Shown: positions 22,180-34,132 of the stretch, piece after piece
How the letters are laid out: the number at the start of each line of letters is the position of its first letter
Numbering within the stretch: the stretch's first letter is position 1
Notes under the pieces: generated by a model
What the model saw: only the letters and a program-made list of their open reading frames with translations
Database searches by the model: none
What the model was told of the DNA's origin: nothing
Position numbers and translations under genes: made by a program
NCBI GenBank assembly: GCA_004335835.1
Contig: RWJK01001545.1
Location: 98,213 to 162,212 of the forward strand
From: Scenedesmus sp. ARA3
Taxonomy: Eukaryota > Chlorophyta > Chlorophyceae > Sphaeropleales > Scenedesmaceae
DNA: 64,000 nucleotides
Direction of reading: 5' to 3'

Positions 22180-25100
22180 TTAGTCCCCAATGTAGTAGAA
22201 GGTGCCTGCGTCCTTCTGCTCGCGGTCCTTGGTGCTGTTGAGCTTGTTGATGCGCGGCCGGAAGTTGGTGGGGTCGCGCCGGAAGGTGATGTCCAGGTTC
22301 TTGAGGAAGCTGTTCATGCCTGTCAGCAGCGACTGCGGGCTGCGCGCGGTCGCGTTCTTGGAGGGCTGGCCGTCGTACACGATCACGCGGTCCGCGAGGT
22401 ATGTGGCCATGATGAAGTCGTGCTCCACGATGAACGCCGTCTTCTTGCTGTGCATGATGAAGCGCTTGATGACCTGGCGCAGATGGGCAGGGCAGATACG
22501 ATGTATTGAGAGCAAGGTAGAGCGATATGGCGTGAAAGAGGACATGAAAGGCTGAATGCACGGCACAGATACAGACACATGCACGCTGTTGATGCTGCGC
22601 ATCTCAGGAAGAACATGACAACTCCGCACCAGCAGCGAGCGCCAAGGCAGCAGCTCCGCAATGGCCTGGATCAGTAAAGCAAAGGACAGCAGGCTGCACG
22701 GACGAGCCCTCAAAAAGCCACCAAGCAGAAAGCAAACACAGTGCTCAAGCATCACAGGGCGCGTCACAGCCAGCCGCCACCCGTCCCTGGCCGCGCACCT
22801 TGGAGGCCATGATGCGCTGCTCGCTGTCTAGGTAGGCGCTAGGCTCGTCTATGAGGTAGATGTCTGCAGGCTGCCCCAGGCACAGCGCCAGCGCCACGCG
22901 CTGCAGCTCGCCGCCGCTCAGGTTCTGCACCTCCAGATCCATCAGCGGGTCGATGGTCATGGGCTTCATCACGTCGCTCACAAACTGACATAGGGACAAC
23001 GCGCAGGCAGGTAGGCGAGAAGCAGGCAGGCGGGCAGCAGGTTGTCAGCACATGGACAGGGCGAGAAGGTGTAGCCAACAGTGTGCGACAGCAGTAACAC
23101 CGGGCGGTGTTTGACCAGCTGGCTGGTGTTGGTTTCATTGCATAAATAACAAAACAATACTATGCGGGGGCTTGTGCTTGAGCAGGCAGTGGTCCGTGCT
23201 GCACGTGCCGCGCTGCATCCACTGCATGGCCACAGGCGCAGCCAGCCCAGCATCGCACCTGTGGGTGCAGGTAGCTGTCCCTGATCTTCTTGTGCAGCAG
23301 CTGGCGCACAGTGCCCTCAAACTTGGGGCTGATCTTCTGCGGCTTGTAGCTCACATTGAAGGTGGGCGGGTCGTCTTGGCCCTGCGGGGTGCCAGGCAGC
23401 AGGCGGCAGCAATTCATCAGCAGCAGCGACAACAGCACAGGGCGGCACTGTACAGGCAGCATTGCTCCCCTGCAGCACATGCCCCAGCATCTGCCTTGGC
23501 ACCAGCATGTCATCTGCACTGCACGCCACACACTCCATCTCAGCCACCCCGCAGCACCATGCACACTGTTTTGCTTGAAACAACAGCAAGTCATACATAA
23601 GCCGTCTCGATGCGCATGCCTGCCGCAGTTCCTCCCGCTGCCCCGGCACCTGCCTGCCCCACAGCCGCACCTCATCAGGCGCCAGCATGCCGGCCAGCAT
23701 GCGGATGAAGGTGGTCTTGCCCGTGCCGTTCTCGCCCAGCATCACAATGATCTCACTGTCCGTGAACTCGCCCTCCTCCACGTTCATGGTGAAGTTGCCC
23801 AACGTCTTGCGCATGGCCGGGTACTGGTAGCGCAGGAACTTCTTGACCTCCTCCTCCTTGGTGTCCTGCTCAGCCACCTTGAAAGTGAGCGACTCCTCGC
23901 GGAAGCGCAGGTTCTCAGTCGGCACAAAGCCTGCGCGGCGCGAGTGCGAGCAGAGCAGGGAGAGCACCGCGGCTGAGTCGGCGACAACGTGCCAGAAGTG
24001 CGGTGCCAAGCGACGCTCTGTGTGCAGCCTGATATGAGGTATGCGGTTGACGACAAGGTCCCATGCTTGCAGCCGCGAGAGAAGGCATGTCCGCTGCTTT
24101 CGACATCACGAAACGTGCACGCTCTACTGGCCACGAGAGCACCACTCTTGCCCCTCCAAAACGTGCCCACTGCAACCAGCATTCAATCCCCGTCGCACAT
24201 GCAGCGCCCGTGCTCCTGCCCCCTGCCTGGCGCTCCGCCCTCCCCCTGCCCTTGCAAACACACAGAACCCCACCTGCCAGGAAGATGTTGATGCCCTCGC
24301 GCACACTGAACGGCAGCGTCACCACGCCGTACGCGCCCGGCTTGCCGTACAGGCAGCAGATGAAGTCGGACAGGTAGTCCAGCACCGACAGGTCGTGCTC
24401 CACCACGATCACGTAGCGCTGCTGGTGGCCCTCGCCCTCAGTGCCCAGCAGCTCACGGATGACCTGGCGGTGGGGGAAGCAGCAGCAGCAGCAGCGGCAG
24501 TGGGTGCGGCAGCAGCAGCAGCGGGTGCGGCAGGATGCGAGTGGCGGGATCCTTTGACGAGAGCAGGTGCAGGTGCTTTGCTGCACATACACGGCAAGAA
24601 CTAACCAAGGATCCAATGGCCCTGGCATTTGTTGCTGCTGGGTGGCATATGCTGCTGACGCACCACACACGGCACTGGAACAGTATCTGCTCATGACACG
24701 GCACACCCGTGCGGTTGCTGCTGCTGACCTCGGACCACGCCTCCCTGGTATGCACTGCAGCGCCTTGCTGCTGGCGGGCTCACCTTTGCCGCGTGCAGGC
24801 GCTGCCGCACGTCCAGGTAGCTGCTGGGCTCGTCGATCATGTACACGTCAGCCTTCTGCGCCGCCACCACCGCGATGGCAAAGCGCTGCAGCTCGCCACC
24901 CGACAGGTGCTCCACGTTGCGGTCCAGCACCTGGTAGCAGCAGCAGCAGCACATGCGGGTTGCATGTCTTACTTGTGAGGCCGCACGGGACGCTGAAGGC
25001 CCGCCACCAGTGCTGCCTGCAGCTGCACTCCCTGATGCGCAACCCTTGGCGGCACGGCACGAAAGCCATACCGCCAGAGCAGGAGCTGCATCCAGAAGGC

Positions 25101-27315
25101 ATCAGCCTGGAGACCTCCCTCAAGGCCCACACTGGCCAGCTGCCACTAATCCCACAGCCTGGCCTGCTGCTGATCCCACCCCCAGAGCCCCACCGACGGG
25201 CAGGCAGCTGCCCCGCCGCCCAACGCCCCCACTGAGCTGTCATATAACATTATAACATATACCATCGCCGCACCTGTGTGAGGTCCAGCTTGTCCAGCAG
25301 GTAGGGCTTGATGCCGCGCTGGTCCTTGCCTGACAGCACCTCGTCCACGTTGCCGCGCACCGCCTTGGGGATGTGGTCCACGTACTGCGGCTTGATCACG
25401 GCCTTGATGTCGTCCTCCAGAACGCGCGTGAAGTAGTTCTGGTGTGGGAGGGCAGAAGTGCAAGAGGAGTGGAAGACGGTCAGTGGGTGTGCAGAAGGCG
25501 GGAGAAGGAGCCGCACAGCGGATAATGTCACTGCAGGGATGCGTGCTACCACGACACATGTGGCTCGCAGGCGCGTACGCATGCCAGACGTACGCATGCA
25601 GGCACAACTGAGTGCAGCAGCAAGCACCTGCTGGCGCTGCTTGTGCTGACGCTGCTGATGCCGCTGCTGCATCCCGCTGCTGCTGCGCCCGCTGCACCCC
25701 GCTGCAGCATCCCGCTGCTGGTAGTGCTGCTGCTGCACCCCACTGCTGCTGCTGCCGCCGCACCTGCAGCTCGCTGCCCCTGAAGTAGCCCAGGATCTCC
25801 TCCCAGTCTGGCGGGTTCTCAAAGCGGCCCAGGTTGGGCTTGAGCTTGCCCGCCAGGATCTTAAGCGCGGTGGACTTGCCGATGCCGTTCGTGCCCACCA
25901 GGCCCAGCACCTGCCCCGGCCGCGGCATGGGCATGCTGCGCGGCGCCAGCGTACAGCCAGCGTGCAGCACGTCAGAGAGCGTGTCAAGATGTAAAACGCC
26001 ACTAGCATTGGTACAGGATATCACACGGACATTTATGGCAACAGCTGCCGCTAGCACGCAGCACAGCCGCGCATCCTTTCCTGCAGTTGCACCTGCAACC
26101 ACAGTGCCTCGTTGCGGCTGCAGTAGCAGGAGTTGTGTGTACCAGCTGCTGTCAAAGTGCACGGCTTGCAAGCCAGGCTGTTGCTGCTACTGCTACTGCT
26201 ACTGCTGCTGCTTGCCGTTGATGCTGCAGCTGCGACTGGACACAGCTTCCTGCTGCGGTTGCTGCACGCGAGTGACCATCAGAGCACTGTGCCTCCAGCT
26301 CCAGCATCCAGTTGCTGCTGCTGACGCTGCAGCTCTGCTGCTGCTGCTGCTGCTGTCCTGTGCTGCGCTGCTGCTGGCCAGCCAGGCGTGCTGCGCTGCT
26401 CACCGGTGCAGCTTGAAGCTATTGGGCCCGTATCTGTGTGTGGTGTGGCCCTCCAGGTTTTTGGGCAGGTTGATGATCATGATGGCCTCAAAGGGGCATT
26501 TCTGGCGGCACAAGCAGCAAGGGAAGCATGAGCATGATGCAACGAGGGCCCTGGGTGTTGCATGGCGTTACACATGGCATTGTACGCTAGCACACGTTGC
26601 GCCATGGGGGTCTGATTTATTACAGTACACAACACTGTAGTATGGGCACTCTTGTCCCTGTCACCCAACGAGCCTATGTAGCAGGATGCATCGGACACAC
26701 TGCTTGTTTCATAATATGCGCAATATCGACAGTGTAAGCTGCTGCTTCTCGGCGCAGTATCAGGTGGATGTAACACATTGCAAACTGCACGATGCAGGCT
26801 GTCATCTACATGTGCTGTACTGCCTGCCTGCCTGCAGCCTGCAGCCTGCGGCCTCACCTTGACACAGATACCGCAACCAATGCAGAGCTCCTCTGAAATC
26901 CATGCCAGCTTGCTGCTGCTGGACACCTCAATGCACAGCTTTCCTGCAAGCCAACAAAATCAGTAGCAACACATGAGCAGCAAGCATGCACGCATGGGTC
27001 AGCAGCTGGTTGCTGAACCCGCCATAGCTCCAGGATGCTAGCTGATACGCAGGAAAGCAGCTGTGTAGAAGCATTCGAACGTGTGCTAAGTCACTCACCA
27101 ACTTTGACCACTGGGCAGCTCTTCTTGCATTCCTGCCTGCACTTCTTGGGCTTGCACCTGCAAGCACGGCCCACTGCTGTCACACGCCAATCCTGTGGGG
27201 CTGTCCGGCGTGATTGCTGCAAAAACTATGATCTTCAATACCTGTCTTCGTTTACGATAGCAATACGCGTCAGCGTCTCCTCCGGCTCCTGCTGCTTCTT
27301 GGGTTTGGGTGCCAT
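22180..27315 (-). CDS. ABCE1: ABCE1/RLI1 ribosome-recycling ATPase
   Basis: Essential twin-ATPase with Fe-S clusters that splits ribosomes after termination. Twelve exons (minus): 27242-27315, 27099-27157, 26858-26943, 26404-26501, 25764-25935, 25274-25438, 24784-24930, 24274-24463, 23671-23930, 23259-23381, 22799-22984, 22180-22473; 617 residues, close to the roughly 600 typical. Visible in order: the cysteine clusters [15 protein letters not shown] and [12 protein letters not shown]; Walker [10 protein letters not shown] (about 120-128); [22 protein letters not shown]; second Walker [10 protein letters not shown] (about 396-404); [21 protein letters not shown]; and C-terminal [17 protein letters not shown]. 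All key residues appear intact. The ATG at 27315 gives MAPKPKKQ before the conserved LTRIAIVN start; the leader is slightly longer than in animals. Confidence 0.97.
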
Positions 27316-28972
27316 GATGGCGGCACGAGGGAAACGGCCAGTGCAGATGCACTCAGCCTGCTGGCGTTCAACTCCCTCAATCGAAAAAGAGGCCTCTGCG
27401 TTGACCAAGGGCAGCACTTGTACCTTGTCACATTGTCAGTTGCCCAGGGCAACAGACTGGGAGCCCATTGCAGTAGCATGTACGTCGTGGGTCCTGCATG
27501 CGTGGGTTGTCTTGAGCCTTGTGCATTTCCATGTTCTTGACAGCTGAACGGTCACAGGTGCATGCCTGTTTTTATGCCCTGCCGCACCAGCATGACGCCA
27601 GAGTCGCTTCAAGTCACGGATCTGCACTGCATGGTGTGGATTCCTGATGCATGCTACAGGATTACTACATGTCACAGTGAACATGTCAATCAAAAGGCTT
27701 GCTTTCAACAACCATGAATTGTTCGACAGCAACAAATTGGTATCAAGCTGTCACTACAAAATGCAATGCTGGCTGACAGACATGGCGCACTCAACATTTG
27801 AAACATGGCGAGACACCACCAACACGCGACTGATGGGTTCATGCTGCCACCCCTCTTGCCAGCTCTTAAATTAACAATTGAAACACTTACACAGTCGACC
27901 ACGACATGTCGCCGTACGGCGTCATGTCCAGTGCTCACATCAAGCAGCCTGCACAACACCCCAACCATGCACCCCTTGCCACACAGGCATCTTCATGCAT
28001 CCACGCAGGCGCCACCAACATGTCTTGGGTCGTGCAGCTGTTTACGTGACTGTGCCAGTTGCAACGTGTGCTTCTGCGGCAAACAGAGCACAAGTTCAAA
28101 CCCTGCATGCTCCCAAATGCAATGGTAAGAGCAGCCAGGGGAGCAAATGCCCCTGTTGTGGACGGCACAACATGACCCAGCACAACCAGCATCCGCCAGC
28201 CACCGGCCATAAATACAGCAGGGCCCGCTACCACACAGCTGGCCTGCTACACATCTGCACTGTGCACAGCAAAATGCGTGCGCAGCTGCTGCTAACGCAC
28301 CTGATCAAAGACACACAAGCAGGCAGCTCCATGCCATGCACCCTGCGCAACGCCACCTCAGCCAAGTGAGGATGCAGCAAAGCCACAGCAAAGCTGGTTC
28401 TCACAGCCTGCAGACCATTACCACCACTCCTTCTGGTGCAGCTGTGCCACTGCTGCAGCAACACAAGCTGCAGCACAACCTTCACACCACGCTACTGACA
28501 TGCATGCATCTACAACGCCTGTTATGTACACCACCTGGAATGCAGGTGGGCTCCAGGTCGCACCACGTCTGTAAGCTAAGCACACGCAACGGCTTGTCAG
28601 TCCAAAATACTTTGAACCCTGCCAGAATCACACTGCGGCGGGCACCCACTGCACGTGTTTGAAGCACAACAAATCTGGCGCAACTGCAGTTGTCTGCTGC
28701 GGCAGGGCACACACATGCAAACGACGCAGCAGAACACACTAGGGCAGTGCTCAATGTTCAGCCCCCTGCAAGCCGCATGCAGCACACTCGCACTGATGGA
28801 AGAATAGCGCACACAGCCATGCTGTGCTTCAGCTGCTGCCAGGTTTCAGCAGCAGCCGCTGCTGCAGCCGCTGTCTCCTCGCAGCCACAGGCACGCCATA
28901 CTGACTACTTGGTGGGCACTGCTGCCAAGCTTGAATACGCATGCGCTGCGTCTGCACAGGCTTTAACGCAAC
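27316..28972. other. Intergenic: ABCE1 promoter and long 3' flank of PP2C gene
   Basis: No coding exon recognised. 27.89-28.97 kb is C/A-rich on the plus strand, with a minus-strand TGTAA at 27887-27891 at its left edge, consistent with a 3' UTR of about 1.1 kb for the PP2C gene. 27.32-27.88 kb has balanced composition and probably includes the ABCE1 promoter. Confidence 0.5.
27887..27891 (-). terminator. Candidate poly(A) signal TGTAA of PP2C gene
   Basis: The only TGTAA on the minus strand found between the PP2C stop codon and this point, at the border of the C/A-rich block. Confidence 0.5.
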
Positions 28973-31410
28973 TCAGAACCTGAACTTGAGCACGACGCAG
29001 CTGATGTTGTCGTTGCTGCCGCGCTGGTAGGCCTCATCCACCAGCCTGCGCGCTGCCTTGTCAGCCTCGGCAATGTCCTTCACAATCGCCACAGCATCCT
29101 GGCGGCAGCAGCAGCAGCAGCAGGGATATGGCAGGACCATACAGAGTGTGTGTCAGCCGGGCTGATGACACTTGCTGAGCACTGAGCAAGGTCACTGGAA
29201 GCATCACACACATGCACAGACGTCCTACGCACTGCTCAGTCACATGTGTTGATGTGACAGACCTGCACACAAAGCTGCTTCCAGAACAGGGACAACTTGC
29301 TCAGCAGGACAAATACTCAGCAGCACTGTCCCATACGCGGCTTGCTCCGGTTCTCACAGCTGCTGCTTTCCCCACTAGACTGCTGGCCAGACGCCGAACA
29401 CGCACGCACCTGATTGCTGACCACGTCCCACAGGCCGTCACTGGCCAGGATGAGGCAGTCGTCCGCGCTGGTGAGCTGCTCATCCTTGATGTCAGGCGTG
29501 GGGATCACGTAGCGCTTGAGCGGCCGGTCGCCAAACGCGCGGGACACAGCCAGCACGCCGCCCACACGCCACGTGCCCGCCCACACCACCACGCCGCCCG
29601 CGTCCTCAATGCGCGTGCGCTCCTCCCGCGAGTTGGGCTTGTGGTCTATGGACATAGGAACAGCTGCACACACACGTAACCGTAGCGGCAGCACAAGACA
29701 CCGCAGGTGCAATCCATGAACGTCAGCAAGATGAATGGATGCAGCAGTCATGAAGTACACACATCACGGGGCTGCTTTACACGTGCTACAGCTGAAGTTC
29801 TGTGCTGCCGGCTAGCTGCAGCACTACTGTGCCGTACACACCTTTGCCGCCGCGCGACAGCACTGCTCTTGAGTCGCCCACGTTGGCCACCAGCAGCCGC
29901 TCACCCACCACCACTGCCGTCACAGCAGTGCACCTGGCAGGGCATGCACCCAACACACAGCAGCCTTCGTCAGTCGCAGCTGCCGGCAACAGCATCGCCA
30001 AGCACAGAACCAACTGCGGATCATCAGCACATCAAGCGCGCCTGCAGCTGCCAAGCAGTTCGTCAGCTGCAGGCAAGCAATTGCTTGTACGCACGCTTTC
30101 CGCACATTCTTCATCAGGCATGCAAAAGGGTGCAGCACTGCGTGCATGCAAAGGAGGTGCCACCACCCATCGGACCCTGCACGCCGCTTATCATCACATG
30201 CAAGCGTGCTGCTTCGTGTGTGCACCGCCACCAGCCATCATGGCCAGGTCTGCAGCTGTGCAGCAGCTGCTGTCTAGCTTGCTGCTCACCCATCATCCCT
30301 CAAAGCGTTGTCGTTGTGCTCCAAGTACTGCTTGTCCGTGCCCTCAAACGACTCCACTGCGCACGCAGATCAGCCAGAAAGACAGCGGCAGGCGTGATAC
30401 ACACAACAGGTACACACAAACAGTATGCATGCAGCTGCCAGCTGCTGCATCTCGCCGGTCACATTGCAGTTCTGCACTACTGCGGCACATCGGACTCCAG
30501 TGTAACAATCCAGCAGCTGCTTCCGCAACCTTGTCCACAGCTGCTGCAGCCAGCATGCTGCCGGAACTCATTGTGCTGCCCCTGGCGCGCACCTAGCGCG
30601 CTGGTGATGTCTGTGTTGAACTTGGTGTGCTCCAGCAGGTTGATGAACAGGTTGCTGCGCACATAGTCTGCTGCATTGGGGCCGCCGTGACCTGGTGTTG
30701 CAGATGTAGCGACACACAAGTAGCGTGATGTTGACAGAGTTTCCCGTTTGACATGATGTTGACAGTGACATGTTGTGAAAACCGCCTGGGGCAGCTACTG
30801 CAGGTCACAAGGTGCTGCAACAGCCAGTGCATGCTGATTGGTAGCTAAGGCAACCAATGGCAAACCTTCCCATATGCATGCAAGCAAACAGAGCAGGTGT
30901 GCTTCCTGTACGCTCATTGCTATGTGTCTGCAGGACAAAAGTTGTACTCATCCGCGCTCACCATCAAACACACCAAACAGCCCTACAGACTCCCCACTGA
31001 CCGGCTCTGTTTTGAACTGCAGGCAAGCAGACACATCAGATAACCAGTGAGCTTTTGTGCAGTATGACACCCCAAACAGCAGCAGCAGCAGTGCTGTTGC
31101 GCAGCAGACACGCACCTGAGCGTGGTGGAAGTCCTCCATGTTGGAGCGTTTACCCCGCATAAGGGAGTAGCCATATGATACCTTGCCATCAGGCCTGCAG
31201 AGCTCAGCAGTGCAGGCAGTGACTTGCTTGCCCGGAACTGCTGCGGGCCCAACTACAGCCCAAATGTGATACGGGTGCACCCGCACCTGGTCTCGCCTCC
31301 GCTTTCAGCTACATGCTGGTTACTGTGGGCTGCGTGGCCGTCCCTTGTAGCCGTGGCAAGCATATCGTTCCACTCTAGTGCTGCTGCTGACACACGGCTC
31401 ACTCCAGCAT
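28973..31410 (-). CDS. PP2C-type (PPM) protein serine/threonine phosphatase
   Basis: Metal-dependent phosphatase, plant-type single-domain PP2C. Eight exons (minus): 31403-31410, 31116-31194, 30962-31016, 30593-30691, 30290-30356, 29842-29933, 29410-29663, 28973-29098; 259 residues. Motifs in order: [107 protein letters not shown] and [13 protein letters not shown]. The metal-binding Asp residues (MED, DGHGG, SDGLWD, DN) are all present. The first exon is only 8 nt (ATG CTG GA). It is inferred because the upstream reading frame of exon 2 contains no ATG, while this ATG has a GTGAGC donor in matching phase. The gene is divergent from the V-ATPase c'' gene. Confidence 0.9.
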
Positions 31411-31868
31411 GGCCGGACCGCCGGCCCAGAAGTGATCCCCCGCACCACTAGACGCACGGTACCTGTTAGTGAGTGCGATAGGCCTGTGTTGTGCGGGGGC
31501 GTGTACTGTGGCCTCAACCGCTTTGTTGCTTCAGTGCGCTGTTGATCGAGGCTGATTAAGAAACAAATGTGATATCAACAATAGTTTGAGCTGTCCCGTA
31601 TACGTTAAGCTCGCTGAATTCGGCCAGGGTTGTGACTTAGCTGGCTTGTGACCTATGTACACGCCCTGCTTGTGCTTTCTTAACCAGTCACGAGAGCTTC
31701 AGCGTAGTGTTTAGACTGTGCTTGCTGGCCTGTCGAATGCTCAGCAGTCAACTCGCTGCAGATCACAACCAGAGCTCAGTCTGCCAGGGTTGTTTCGTGC
31801 ATGCGCCAGGGCACGCGCCGTTAGGGCCTGTGGACACTCTACTAGTATATTGAAATTGCGTGGCAGCC
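31411..31868. promoter_or_regulatory. Bidirectional promoter region, PP2C / V-ATPase c''
   Basis: A 458-bp gap between divergent start codons must hold both promoters and 5' UTRs. Its composition is A/T-richer than the genes. No recognisable element besides ordinary sequence. Confidence 0.6.
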
Positions 31869-33647
31869 ATGGAAGGCACCCTGCTGCACCCTGGGTTCTT
31901 CCTGCTGGCGCCTCTAGCCATAGCCAGCTTCTGCTTCATGGTTGGCGTAGGCTCTTCAGATCGCTTCATCGACTGGCCCTACCTCTGGCTGCTGTTCAGA
32001 AACATCTCACCCTACTTCTGGGCGGTGATGGGAGTGGCGCTGTGCGTAGGCACATCCATTCTGGGCGCAGCATGGTGGGTGAAGGCGGGTACTGCACAGC
32101 AGGTGTACAGCAAGGCATCCGCAGCTGCAGGACGGTCTTTGACATCACTGCTTTGCGCTGCAAACGGGTCTGGCTGATGCAGGGGTATTTTTGTCACTGG
32201 AAGCAGCTTGGTTGGTGCAGCCATCCGCGTGCCGCGCATCACATCCAAGAACCTGATCAGGTGCGCAGCTACAGCAGCAGCACATGTGCATGGGGCTACT
32301 GTGCAGCAGCAGCACGTGCAATCAGCCGCATGTTCCTTGCGGAACACAGCAGAGTTCAACTGGTTGAGGAAGCAAGCGCTGGTGTTTTTGCATTAAAGAG
32401 TATGGCCGCCTGCACAGCAGTTGTGCTGGGTGGGCACACGAAGCAGGTGCTGAACACAGCACAGCATGCTGGGTGCAGCAGCTGTGCTCAGCACTCCAGC
32501 TTACGTCATGCTAGACCTGGCAGCAGCTGCAACAGGTGCCAGCGTTTTGGCATAACCTTGGTGACAGGGCATGCTGTTGGAGACTTGGCAACTTGTGGTG
32601 CCCTCAGCCTGCTGTCCTGCAAGACAAGCATGCGTTGCCGTGAGCTCCTGCTGCCGCTGCGTGTGTCCTGCAGCATCATCTTCTGCGAGGCCGTGGCCAT
32701 CTATGGTGTGATCGTGGCCATCATCCTGCAAACGAAGCTGGAGAACATCACGCGCGAGCAGGGCCTGTTCACCAAGGGCAACATGGCCGCAGGCTACGCC
32801 ATCTTTGGCGCCGGGCTCACGTGCGGCTTCAGCAACCTGGTCTGCGGGTGAGTCTCCTCGCACAATCAGCCGAAAGATGGTGGCGAACGGGTGTTTTCAG
32901 AAGCAGGAAGCCATGTTGGTCTGGTGTGGAACACATGCATGCTGGTTGCTGCTGATCAGCACTACTATATTGACGTGCAGTGTTGTGATTGCTGCGGGCA
33001 CTTCGTGCAGTACCAGCAGTGCGTCAGCAGCAGGGAATGGGTTGAATAGCCAGAAATTCAGTGATGACAGGATTGCACCGCGCCGGGCAGCCCGCAAACG
33101 CTCATTGCCGAACCATCCCAGGATTCTGTTGTGGGGTGCGGTGCTGTTGGTGGTTCGCGGACGTTCAGCTGTTGGCAATGCTGCAGCAAGTTCAGTAGCT
33201 CAGTAGCTCGGTAGTAAAAATGGACATGTCATTATTCTAGCAGATAGGTGTCTGAATATGTCGTTGAATAAACCCATTACCAGTCGAAGGAACAAAGCAG
33301 CAGTCAGGTTTGCTTGGCATGCCCAGCGCTGACCAGCAACGAGGACTGCCAAGCGAGGTGGTGTTTGCATAATTGAGTCTGCCAGATCGCCTTGTTGCGA
33401 ATGCTTGTATCTCATTTTTGATGATTGTATAATCTATCGCTGCTGCTGCTGCTGCTGCTGCTCTGCTGGGTGTTGCAGGATGTGCGTTGGCATCGTTGGC
33501 AGCAGCTGCGCCCTATCAGATGCCCAGAACTCCACGCTCTTCGTGAAGATTCTCGTGGTTGAGATTTTTGGCAGCGCTCTGGGTCTGTTTGGAGTGATCG
33601 TGGGCATCATCATGGCTGGCTCACAAGGCTTTGCACGTGTGGCATGA
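31869..33647 (+). CDS. V-type H+-ATPase proteolipid subunit c''
   Basis: Membrane-ring subunit of the vacuolar proton pump (yeast Vma16, animal ATP6V0B). Four exons: 31869-32074, 32183-32260, 32674-32847, 33479-33647; 208 residues, the normal size. Hydrophobic helices are clear: an N-terminal one ([17 protein letters not shown]), then [20 protein letters not shown], and the [20 protein letters not shown] loop. Next comes [19 protein letters not shown] with the proton-carrying Glu (about residue 100), then [15 protein letters not shown], and [21 protein letters not shown] with a second Glu (about 181). A (GCT)8 run sits in intron 3. A longer frame that reads through introns from 31718 is not used. 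Confidence 0.95.
33439..33462 (+). repeat. (GCT)8 microsatellite in V-ATPase c'' intron
   Basis: Eight perfect GCT units just before the last intron's acceptor region. Confidence 0.95.
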
Positions 33648-34132
33648 TGCACTGGTCGCTCAGCACAGTTGGCCAGCTTTGCAATAGCCAGAGCGATAGC
33701 CAGAGCCAGATACCTGCCATAAGGCTCTCATTGTGCTGTTACAGCACAAGCGGAAATTCCATACAGCATTGTGTGCCTATGTTAATGATGTTTTGTTGGA
33801 AACGTTCACAAGCAGGTAGCAGTCACTTCAGCATCCTGCAGCGTTTCACCACAGTTAACTCTCAGTGTTACCGATCTATTCATTGAATTCAATGGTCAAC
33901 GGCGGTTGCTGGAGTATGGACGGCGTTGGAACGTGGCCTCAGGTTTATGGTTTGCATGGACAACTGTCTTGCTGCGCTCTTCAAGTCTGCTCGCCAAGCA
34001 ACATCCTGTTTATCGTGAGATTTAGTCGTTTCATTAGAACAAGTGCAAGTTTACTGCAAAGCGGACACCTCGAAAACATCACACATCAGCATCTTCGGAA
34101 TCCTAGCTCCCAGCAGTAGCTGATCAAGCATC
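33648..34132. other. Intergenic: V-ATPase c'' 3' flank and kinase promoter
   Basis: No coding exon. No TGTAA was found on the plus strand, so the poly(A) site of the V-ATPase gene is unassigned. Two AATTC-containing A/T-rich stretches occur near 33880-33890 and 34010-34060. Confidence 0.4.

Noticed and set aside
31718..32851. 377-codon frame over the V-ATPase c'' gene
   Set aside because: It reads through introns 1 and 2 in a frame that only coincides with exon 3; the spliced product is the recognised c'' subunit.
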